From: Alphaproteobacteria bacterium UBA6187
GTDB taxonomy: Bacteria > Pseudomonadota > Alphaproteobacteria > Rickettsiales > UBA6187
Length of the DNA stretch: 19,719 nucleotides
NCBI GenBank assembly: GCA_002422795.1
Contig: DITJ01000106.1
Span: forward strand, 1-19,719
Direction of reading: 5' to 3'
The position numbers were made by a program, and so were the translations under genes. The notes under the pieces are model-generated. The model had not been told where the DNA came from and ran no database searches. It saw only the letters and a program-made list of their open reading frames with translations. Shown here piece by piece: positions 13,376-19,719 of the stretch (positions are counted from its first letter, which is position 1; each line of letters starts with the position of its first letter).

Positions 13376-15266
13376 AACCTCGGTAAAGAAACAATTAAAA
13401 GGCAATATATATCTGGCGAAAGTCACCAGGGTTGAGCCTTCATTACAAGCTGCTTTTATTGATTACGGTGGTGATAAGCACGGATTCCTTGCGTTTTCTG
13501 AAATACACCCTGATTATTATAGTATCCCGATTTCCGATAAGCAGGAATTGCTTAAGTCAATCCGCGCGGAAGAAAATGCCGGTGATAATCATGATGATGA
13601 TATTGTTGAGCCTGTAATTGAAGCAAAAGCCGAATCAGCAGAAGCTGATGTGGAAATTGCAGAAGAAGTTGTTGAAGGTGATTCAGGTTCGCGCCAACAT
13701 CATCGCCGGTCAAGGCATCGCCATGGCAACAGGGAAAGGGATGATGATGACAGTAAATCAGTTATAGAAGAAATTGGCGGTGAAGAAGAAGCTGAGCCAG
13801 CTATAAAAAATTCCAATCTGTATAAGAAATATAAAATCCAGGAAGTAATAAAGCGTAACCAGATTATCTTGGTTCAGGTTGACAAGGAAGAGCGTGGTAA
13901 TAAAGGCGCGTCCCTTACCACATTCATTTCCCTTGCCGGACGTTTCTGCGTACTTATGCCAAATTCACTTCGCAAAGGTGGCGTATCAAGAAAAATCGGC
14001 AGCAGCGAAGATAGGCGCCGTTTGAAAAAAGTTATTTCTGATTTGCGCATGTCTGAAGATGCAGGAATTATCGTGCGTACTGCGGGTTCCAGCAAAACTG
14101 ATAAAGAAATAAAAGATGATTATGATTACCTGGCGGGTTTATGGAACCAGATAAGGGAATATACCCTTACCTCAACAGCTCCTGCCTTTATACATGAAGA
14201 AAGCAGCATAATTAAACGTACTATGCGCGATATGTATAATGATGAAGTGAAGGAAGTATTAATAGAAGGCGATGAGACATTTAAAGCCGTAAAATCCTTC
14301 CTTAGCAAGGTTATGCCTGGTCATAATGGCGATATAAAACTTTATAAAAATAAAGTGCCTATTTATAGCCGCTATAAAGTGGAAGAGCAGATTGCCGGGC
14401 TTTTCAAGCCGCAAGTGAATCTGGAATCTGGTGGATCAATTGTTATTAACCCGACTGAAGCACTTATTTCTATAGACGTTAACTCAGGTAAATCCACTGG
14501 CCAGCGCAGCGTTGAAGATACTGCAACCAATACCAACCTTGAAGCTGCAAAAGAAATTGCAAGGCAACTACGCTTGCGTGATTTATCGGGTCTTATCGTT
14601 ATCGACTTTATCGATATGATGGACCTTAGGAACCGTAAAGCCGTTGAAAATATACTAAAAACTGCCTTTGCCGATGATAGGGCTAAAATCCAGATAGGGC
14701 GTATCAGCTCTTTCGGTTTGTTGGAAATGTCGCGGCAGCGTATGCGGGCAAGCTTCTTGGAAGTAAACACGCAAGTATGTAATCTTTGTTTAGGTGCTGG
14801 TGTTATTAAGGCAACAGAAACAATTGCCGTGAATGTGCTAAGGGCGATAGAGGATGAAGTGAGCCGTGGTTCAAAATGCAAAGCGGTTGATGTGCATGTG
14901 GCAACGGATGTGGCTATATACATCCTTAACCATAAACGCAGGCAGCTTACTTTAATTGAAGAGCGTTATAAAGTGCGCGTTGTTGTTCGCGCAGATAGCG
15001 TTATTGGCGGCGAACAATGGCGTATTACTAAAGTGGTAATTCCTCATATTGAGGAAGAAACCCCAATAGAAGAATCTGCGGAGAAAGTGAAAATCGTAGC
15101 AGCAGAACCAGCCGGTGAAGTTGTTTCTTTCCCTGATAAAAAATCCCGTCGCGGCAGAAAGAACGGAGCAGAAGGCGCTAATGAAAACAGAAATCCTGAA
15201 GGTAGGAGAAGGCCGATTACAGTTGGCTCTATTTTAGGCGGGCTGTGGGAAAAGATTATTGATTGA
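13284..15266 (+). CDS. rne: Ribonuclease E
   Basis: 660 residues. RNase E/G is the main mRNA-decay and rRNA/tRNA-processing endonuclease. The N-terminal RNase H-like part and S1 domain begin RILIDATHIEETRV and GNIYLAKVTRVEPSLQAAFIDYG. The S1 region is split by an acidic and His/Arg-rich insert (about 95-175), usual for alphaproteobacteria. The catalytic magnesium aspartates are D398 in IDVNSG and D441 in IDFIDM (303 and 346 in E. coli). The Zn-link cysteines C499 and C502 lie in CNLCLGAG. The C-terminal tail is short (about 110 residues, basic, ending GSILGGLWEKIID), much shorter than the E. coli degradosome scaffold. The start is fixed by the conserved N-terminus; GGAG lies 10 nt upstream. 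This is the only gene in the window ending in TGA (next in-frame codons TGC TAA). Confidence 0.95.
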   Translation: MPKRILIDATHIEETRVVLLENGRVQDFDSETSVKKQLKGNIYLAKVTRVEPSLQAAFIDYGGDKHGFLAFSEIHPDYYSIPISDKQELLKSIRAEENAGDNHDDDIVEPVIEAKAESAEADVEIAEEVVEGDSGSRQHHRRSRHRHGNRERDDDDSKSVIEEIGGEEEAEPAIKNSNLYKKYKIQEVIKRNQIILVQVDKEERGNKGASLTTFISLAGRFCVLMPNSLRKGGVSRKIGSSEDRRRLKKVISDLRMSEDAGIIVRTAGSSKTDKEIKDDYDYLAGLWNQIREYTLTSTAPAFIHEESSIIKRTMRDMYNDEVKEVLIEGDETFKAVKSFLSKVMPGHNGDIKLYKNKVPIYSRYKVEEQIAGLFKPQVNLESGGSIVINPTEALISIDVNSGKSTGQRSVEDTATNTNLEAAKEIARQLRLRDLSGLIVIDFIDMMDLRNRKAVENILKTAFADDRAKIQIGRISSFGLLEMSRQRMRASFLEVNTQVCNLCLGAGVIKATETIAVNVLRAIEDEVSRGSKCKAVDVHVATDVAIYILNHKRRQLTLIEERYKVRVVVRADSVIGGEQWRITKVVIPHIEEETPIEESAEKVKIVAAEPAGEVVSFPDKKSRRGRKNGAEGANENRNPEGRRRPITVGSILGGLWEKIID

Positions 15267-15288
15267 TGCTAATAAGTTTAGCTAGTGA

Positions 15289-15409
15289 CCCTCACCCTAA
15301 CCCTCTCCCAGAGGGAGAGGGGATATACAGGTGCCGTGCTTACTCTCTAGGTTTTAGGCAGGGTATCCGTATAGTTCCCTCTCCCTCTGGGAGATGGTTA
15401 GGGTGAGGG
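15289..15409. repeat. 35-bp inverted repeat pair of the CCCTCACCC/CCCTCTCCC family
   Basis: The left copy (15289-15323) runs from CCCTCACCCTAACCC through CTCTCCCAGAGGGAGAGGGGA; its reverse complement matches the right copy (15375-15409) at 33 of 35 positions. A 51-nt spacer separates them. Each copy is itself a small hairpin (CCCTCTCCC/GGGAGAGGG). The element fills most of the rne-aroA gap. The core matches the palindrome at 3393-3419. Confidence 0.9.
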
Positions 15410-15447
15410 GGCTTCTTAAATACCTTAAATAACACAATATTAATATT

Positions 15448-16770
15448 ATGCATAACCCATCCCCACTCACTTCCTCAAAAACAAAATCCATCAAAGGAAA
15501 TATCACCGTTCCCGGTGATAAATCCATATCGCACCGCAGCTTGATGCTTTCTGCCATAGCAATTGGCAGCGCGAAAATAACTGGAATTTTGGAAGGTGAT
15601 GACGTTATCGCCACCGCAAATGCACTTCGCGCCCTAGGTGTTACCATAAAAAAAGAAAATGATATTTGGTATGTTGATGGTGTTGGTGTGGGCGGCCTTG
15701 CCGAGCCTGCATCGGTGCTGGATATGGGCAATGCCGGAACTGGTGCACGCCTGATGATGGGCTTGGTTGCGCCATATAATTTCAATACAATATTTACAGG
15801 CGATGCCAGCTTGTGCAAGCGCCCAATGGCGCGGGTTATTAACCCTTTGGAGCAAATGGGTGCGCGTTTTATAACAAGGTCAGGCGGCAGGTTGCCGCTT
15901 ACGGTGATTGGCAGCAACAGCCTTATGCCGATAACTTATGAACTGCCTGTTGCATCTGCACAGGTGAAATCCGCTATAATCCTTGCTGGGCTTAATACTC
16001 CTGGTGTTACCACTGTAATTGAGTCTGAGGCCACCCGCGACCACACCGAACTTATGCTGCGCGGCCTTGGCGCTGAAATCACGGTGCAGGAAAAAGACGG
16101 CAAGCGGCATATAAGCGTGAAAGGATATCCGAAATTAAAATCTATTGATATAAAAGTACCAAGTGACCCTTCATCTGCGGCATTCCCGATTGTTGCGGCT
16201 CTGATAACGCCTGATTCAGAAATCACCATAAAAAATCTGTGCATGAACCCTAACCGTACAGGTTTATTTATTACTTTACAGGAAATGGGTGCAGATATCG
16301 AAATCAACAACCAGCGCATTGAAGCTGGCGATATTGTTGCTGATATCACAGCGCGTTCAAGTAAATTAAAAGGCATAAAAGTACCAGCATCCCGCGCGCC
16401 TTCTATGATTGATGAATATCCGATCCTTAGCATTGCTGCGTCTGTAGCAGAAGGCATAACCATTATGGAAGGGTTGGCGGAGTTAAAAGTAAAAGAAAGT
16501 GACCGCCTGCAAGCCATTGCCGATGGGCTTATTATAAATGGTGTTAAATGCGGAGTGGGCAGCGACTCCCTCACCGTGCATGGCGGGAAAATTCCTGGCG
16601 GTGGGCTTGTGAAAACCTATATGGATCACCGCATTGCTATGTCTTTCCTTGTAATGGGTATGGTATCAGAAAATTCTGTAACTGTTGATGATGGTGCAAT
16701 GATAAATACCAGTTTCCCTGGGTTTGCAGCGCTAATGAATGCTGTTGGCTCTAATATTAAAGGTTATTAA
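15448..16770 (+). CDS. aroA: 3-phosphoshikimate 1-carboxyvinyltransferase (EPSP synthase, class II)
   Basis: 440 residues. The enzyme joins shikimate 3-phosphate and PEP to form EPSP in aromatic amino acid synthesis. Motifs: VPGDKSISHRSLM (K25, S26, R30), GNAGTGARLMMGL (94 onward), KRPMARVINPL, SAQVKSAIILAGLNTPG, APSMIDEYPIL and KVKESDRLQ. The sequence closely follows the CP4-type (class II) enzymes. Position G97 in NAGTG corresponds to Ala100 of CP4 and Gly96 of E. coli; Ala at that place is linked to glyphosate tolerance, so this enzyme lacks that feature. The upstream sequence is AT-rich with no Shine-Dalgarno. The stop TAA abuts the next gene's ATG, which implies co-translation. Confidence 0.96.
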   Translation: MHNPSPLTSSKTKSIKGNITVPGDKSISHRSLMLSAIAIGSAKITGILEGDDVIATANALRALGVTIKKENDIWYVDGVGVGGLAEPASVLDMGNAGTGARLMMGLVAPYNFNTIFTGDASLCKRPMARVINPLEQMGARFITRSGGRLPLTVIGSNSLMPITYELPVASAQVKSAIILAGLNTPGVTTVIESEATRDHTELMLRGLGAEITVQEKDGKRHISVKGYPKLKSIDIKVPSDPSSAAFPIVAALITPDSEITIKNLCMNPNRTGLFITLQEMGADIEINNQRIEAGDIVADITARSSKLKGIKVPASRAPSMIDEYPILSIAASVAEGITIMEGLAELKVKESDRLQAIADGLIINGVKCGVGSDSLTVHGGKIPGGGLVKTYMDHRIAMSFLVMGMVSENSVTVDDGAMINTSFPGFAALMNAVGSNIKGY

Positions 16771-18177
16771 ATGCGTTCAAAATATTTTTACCTTTATCTG
16801 ATAATATTCCTTGAAGGCTATGTTGTGCTTTCAACAGAGCTTATTGCTATAAGGCAGCTTATCCCTTTTGTTGGCAGTGGTACGGAAACTGTTGCCATAA
16901 TTATCTCGGCAGTGCTTATGCCGCTGGCATTTGGTTATTATTTTGGTGGAAAATTCAAGGCAAAACAGGGTAGGGGCGGTCTTGTAACAATCAGGGAAAA
17001 ACTGATAAGGAATGTATTGAACTCCACCGTTTTCCTGGTTATTGGGCTTTCGTATATCCTGCTGCAATTGTTTTTCTTTGGAATTGATAAAATTGGAATT
17101 CATCACCGGGTTTTCCAGACATCTGTATATGCAATAATATTTCTGGTCGCGCCAATTTTTATGCTTGGGCAAACTGTGCCGCTCATAAGTAATTTTTTCA
17201 TGCGGGAGAATCTTTCAAAACTAACCGGCAAGATATTGTTTTTCTCGACCTTAGGGTCATTTATGGGGGCGATTATATCCACCATAATTCTTATGAGCCT
17301 GATTGGGGTGAATAATACCTTAATATTCAATATAGCAATATTAGCGCTTGTTGTTGTTATACTAAGCAAGCGGATTTTATGCATTAATAATATATTAATG
17401 GCAATATTTCTTGTTACTGCTTTTTTCTTTAATAGCACTAGCATGATGCGGAAATTAAATATTGTTGAAAATAACAGATACAGTACAATATCAATTATAA
17501 AAGATCACGATGGCGGAAAAATAATAAATATTAATAATAGTTCTTCTGGAAAATATTCACCCGATCCTGAAAAACGTTTTCCTTATTTACAATTTATTGA
17601 GAAAACCTTTATTAACCCACTTTTAAAGGATAATAAGAAAAAGAAAATACTGGTACTTGGTGCTGGTGGATTTACAATTGGTGTGGATGATAAATTAAAT
17701 GATTATACTTTTGTAGATATTGATTTCTCACTAAAAGATATTTCTGAAAAATATCTCCTTCCTGAAAAGCTTGGGCAAAATAAAAAATTTAATGCGCAGG
17801 ATGCCAGAGCGTTTTTAAGTTCCAATAAGGAAAAATACGATCTTATATTCCTCGATGTATTTTCTAATATCCAGAGCATCCCTTCGTATCTGCTAACTTT
17901 GGAGTTTTTTAAACAGGTAGATTCGCATCTGGAAAATAATGGAGTGATGATTTTTAATTGCATTACCAATCCTGCATTTTCTAACAGATATAGCGTTAAA
18001 TTGGATAACACCCTAAGGGAAGTATTCCCAAATATAAACAGGCAGATAATCGGAGAATTTAACGGTTGGGATGAAAACCCGGACGAAGATAAAAATATTA
18101 TTTATATGTATTTTAATAAGAAAGTTTCATCTGCTATTTACACAGATGATAAAAATACTTATTTTCTAGACCATTAG
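16771..18177 (+). CDS. Membrane protein with spermidine synthase-like domain
   Basis: 468 residues. The N-terminal half (1-225) holds about seven membrane helices, starting with EGYVVLSTELIAIRQLIPFVG, a motif typical of multi-pass spermidine-synthase-like proteins. The C-terminal half is a Rossmann methyltransferase-like domain with an SAM-type loop LGAGG (296-300), acidic FVDID, AQDARAFL and DLIFLDVF. True aminopropyltransferases use aspartates at equivalent places, but I cannot confirm the substrate site, so polyamine synthesis is not proven. It begins at the base after the aroA stop, with AAGG 8 nt upstream. It is more AT-rich than aroA and cmk and interrupts their usual adjacency. Stop is TAG. 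Confidence 0.75.
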   Translation: MRSKYFYLYLIIFLEGYVVLSTELIAIRQLIPFVGSGTETVAIIISAVLMPLAFGYYFGGKFKAKQGRGGLVTIREKLIRNVLNSTVFLVIGLSYILLQLFFFGIDKIGIHHRVFQTSVYAIIFLVAPIFMLGQTVPLISNFFMRENLSKLTGKILFFSTLGSFMGAIISTIILMSLIGVNNTLIFNIAILALVVVILSKRILCINNILMAIFLVTAFFFNSTSMMRKLNIVENNRYSTISIIKDHDGGKIININNSSSGKYSPDPEKRFPYLQFIEKTFINPLLKDNKKKKILVLGAGGFTIGVDDKLNDYTFVDIDFSLKDISEKYLLPEKLGQNKKFNAQDARAFLSSNKEKYDLIFLDVFSNIQSIPSYLLTLEFFKQVDSHLENNGVMIFNCITNPAFSNRYSVKLDNTLREVFPNINRQIIGEFNGWDENPDEDKNIIYMYFNKKVSSAIYTDDKNTYFLDH

Positions 18178-18248
18178 TTATTGTTTAAGAATGGGGTGCG
18201 CTTGGTAAACTACCATAATTAAGAATTCACCCTAATTGGCAGGTTTGA

Positions 18249-19055
18249 ATGTATATACATGAGTTCTATAACTTTATATTCTTGCTGATTCAATTGTACA
18301 TTTTAGGGGTCGTGTTCTACTTCATAGAGAAGATCAGGCCTGCTCAAGTAAATATTAAATTCTTTAAAAATGATTTTAAAACAGAAATTTTTTATCCATT
18401 ATTTAATAATGTATTTACTGGGAATTTACTAGGGTGGTTGATTTTAGTATTCTTTTCGTTGATATCAGAAAAGTTGTTGCCACATAATATACTAACGTAT
18501 TTTGTAGGGAAAATGCCCTGGTTTTTGCAACTCTTTACTGCTCTTTTAGTATTAGATTTGATTATTTACATAAAACACAGGTTTTTTCATGTTTTCATGT
18601 GGGATTATCACGCGGTTCACCATGTTCCGGATGAAATAAACTGGATTACATCATATAGGCTGCATCCTGTTGAGGTTGTACTGGGAGCTGCATTGAAATA
18701 TTTTACATTATATATTATCGGCTTTAGTGCTGATATCATTGTGTATGCCGGATATGTCATTTTCGTGTTTAATATTATTACACATGCAAATATAAATCTT
18801 GATTATGGTTATCCCTTGCGCTATTTGCTTGCTAGCCCCAATTATCATCGCTGGCATCATGCTATAGATAGTGAGGCAATTAACAAAAATTTTGTGGTTG
18901 TATTTCCTTTTATTGATATATTATTTGGGACTTATTATTTTCCGAATAAGTTACCTGTAAAATATGGAATTTATAGCTCTAATGAATATAATGAAGTACC
19001 CAAAGGATTTGTTGCCCAGATGTTGCATCCCTTTAAGAAATTAATAAAAAAATAA
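18249..19055 (+). CDS. Fatty acid hydroxylase / sterol desaturase family protein
   Basis: 268 residues, with about four to five membrane segments and the eight-histidine di-iron pattern of the family: HRFFH (110-114), HAVHH (121-125), a lone H139 in RLHPVEV and HRWHH (200-204). Such enzymes hydroxylate or desaturate lipids in the membrane using oxygen and ferrous iron. The substrate (fatty acid, hopanoid, carotenoid or ornithine lipid) cannot be decided. An AGG ribosome site lies 6 nt before the ATG. It follows the spermidine-synthase-like gene by 71 nt and ends 2 nt before cmk, so it is probably read in the same transcript. AT-rich like its upstream neighbour. Stop is TAA. Confidence 0.85.
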   Translation: MYIHEFYNFIFLLIQLYILGVVFYFIEKIRPAQVNIKFFKNDFKTEIFYPLFNNVFTGNLLGWLILVFFSLISEKLLPHNILTYFVGKMPWFLQLFTALLVLDLIIYIKHRFFHVFMWDYHAVHHVPDEINWITSYRLHPVEVVLGAALKYFTLYIIGFSADIIVYAGYVIFVFNIITHANINLDYGYPLRYLLASPNYHRWHHAIDSEAINKNFVVVFPFIDILFGTYYFPNKLPVKYGIYSSNEYNEVPKGFVAQMLHPFKKLIKK

Positions 19056-19057
19056 AA

Positions 19058-19690
19058 ATGAATTTAGCAAAACCAATCGTAATTGCAATTGATGGCCCGG
19101 CGGCTTCCGGAAAGGGAACTGTTGCAAAAAGGCTTGCCAGGTACTTGCGGCTTGCATATCTGGATACAGGCAGTATTTACCGCGCTATCGGTTACAATAT
19201 AATGCAGGAAGGGCGCGATCCAAACGATAAGGATGTAGCAATCAAAGCTGCAAAAAACCTTGCCCCCGGTGATCTTAAAAACGAACATCTTTATGATGAA
19301 GGTGTTGGCAATGCCGCGTCAATTATATCAGCAGTGCCAAGGGTGCGGGAGATATTGCTCCAGTTCCAGCGTGACTTTGCAAGGAACCCTGAAGGCGCGG
19401 TTTTAGACGGGCGCGATATAGGCACCGTTATATGCCCAAATGCCGATTATAAGTTTTATATTACAGCAGATATAGAAGCCAGGGCCATGCGGCGATTTAA
19501 ACAGTTGCAAAGCAAGGGGAATCCTGTTATATACGATGACGTATTGCAAGACCTGCAAAGACGCGACGAACGTGACTCCATGCGCAAAATAGCCCCACTT
19601 AAGGCCGCTGATGACGCAATTTGTATCGATACAACCGATATGAATGAAGATGAAGTGTTTGCAAAAGTGCTTTCGTTTGTTGAAAAGTAG
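19058..19690 (+). CDS. cmk: Cytidylate kinase
   Basis: 210 residues, complete. The enzyme phosphorylates CMP and dCMP with ATP in the cytoplasm. The P-loop GPAASGKGT lies at about 12-20, followed by YLDTGSIYRAIG, the CMP-binding VLDGRDIGTVICP segment and the lid region RRDERDSMRKIAPL. In alphaproteobacteria the usual order is aroA, cmk, rpsA; rpsA would be expected just beyond the window. Only two bases separate it from the preceding gene, and no Shine-Dalgarno is evident (AAAAAAATAAAA). The TAG stop (19688-19690) is the first triplet of a heptamer repeat. Confidence 0.96.
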   Translation: MNLAKPIVIAIDGPAASGKGTVAKRLARYLRLAYLDTGSIYRAIGYNIMQEGRDPNDKDVAIKAAKNLAPGDLKNEHLYDEGVGNAASIISAVPRVREILLQFQRDFARNPEGAVLDGRDIGTVICPNADYKFYITADIEARAMRRFKQLQSKGNPVIYDDVLQDLQRRDERDSMRKIAPLKAADDAICIDTTDMNEDEVFAKVLSFVEK

Positions 19691-19719
19691 TGGTTAGTTG
19701 CTAGTTGCTGGTTGCTAGT
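19688..19719. repeat. Start of a heptamer repeat at the cmk 3' end, cut by the window edge
   Basis: 7-nt phase from 19688: TAGTGGT, two TAGTTGC, TGGTTGC, TAGT. The vocabulary matches repeat D (13082). Only one arm is visible; a reverse-complementary arm is expected beyond the window. The cmk stop codon lies within the first word. Confidence 0.8.

Noticed and set aside
15936..16574. 212-codon minus-strand frame opposite aroA
   Set aside because: Complements well-conserved EPSP synthase codons and has no independent support; the same applies to 14372-14923 opposite rne and 15354-15917 opposite aroA.

Overview
The window looks like a chromosomal stretch of an AT-rich alphaproteobacterium. It carries a C4-pathway 5-aminolevulinate synthase, CtaA/COX15-type heme A synthase, a class II (CP4-like) EPSP synthase, an RNase E with a long acidic insert in the S1 region, and the linked set rne / amidase / PBP1A / prfB, an arrangement I associate with Alphaproteobacteria. 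The many intergenic palindromes recall Rickettsiales-type genomes. However, the shikimate enzyme, full peptidoglycan genes and aerobic heme A synthesis argue against extreme genome reduction. I cannot place it to order from this sequence alone.

Layout. 1-262: no recognisable gene except a tiny 17-codon frame with an unusually perfect Shine-Dalgarno sequence. 263-1870 (minus): divergent polysaccharide deacetylase followed by rppH, an operon. 2090-3307 (minus): a stand-alone FAD domain of MnmC. 3509-4102 (minus): a small polyprenyl-phosphate sugar transferase. 4333-6771 (minus): ctaA then hemA (ALAS), both for heme, separated by a large foldback repeat. 6895-8022 (plus): a putative membrane-anchored HExxH metallopeptidase whose frame is broken by an in-frame TGA just after its membrane helix. 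8094-12994 (minus): N-acetylmuramoyl-L-alanine amidase, PBP1A and prfB; prfB carries the classic autoregulatory +1 frameshift, so the true gene is longer than any single open frame. 13284-15266 (plus): rne. 15448-19690 (plus): aroA, a membrane spermidine-synthase-like protein, a fatty acid hydroxylase/sterol desaturase-like protein, then cmk. The two membrane genes sit between aroA and cmk, which are usually adjacent in alphaproteobacteria.

The most striking feature is a family of foldback repeats built from tandem 7-nt words. At least six loci (5549-5697, 8068-8114, 9208-9298, 11752-11836, 13082-13161, 19688-19719) hold runs of heptamers in strict 7-nt phase; in the five complete ones a second, roughly reverse-complementary run follows. 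Different loci use different word vocabularies. Three of them supply the stop codon of the neighbouring gene (ctaA, prfB, cmk). A related palindrome with an 8-nt period lies inside the ctaA reading frame and adds a charged, low-complexity loop to the protein. Two other palindrome families are also present: a CCCTCTCCC/GGGAGAGGG family (3 copies) and one GTCATTGCGAG...GCAATCC-type element.

Stop usage over 15 genes is 8 TAG, 6 TAA and 1 TGA, which is unusual and bears on how the in-frame TGA at 7006-7008 should be read.
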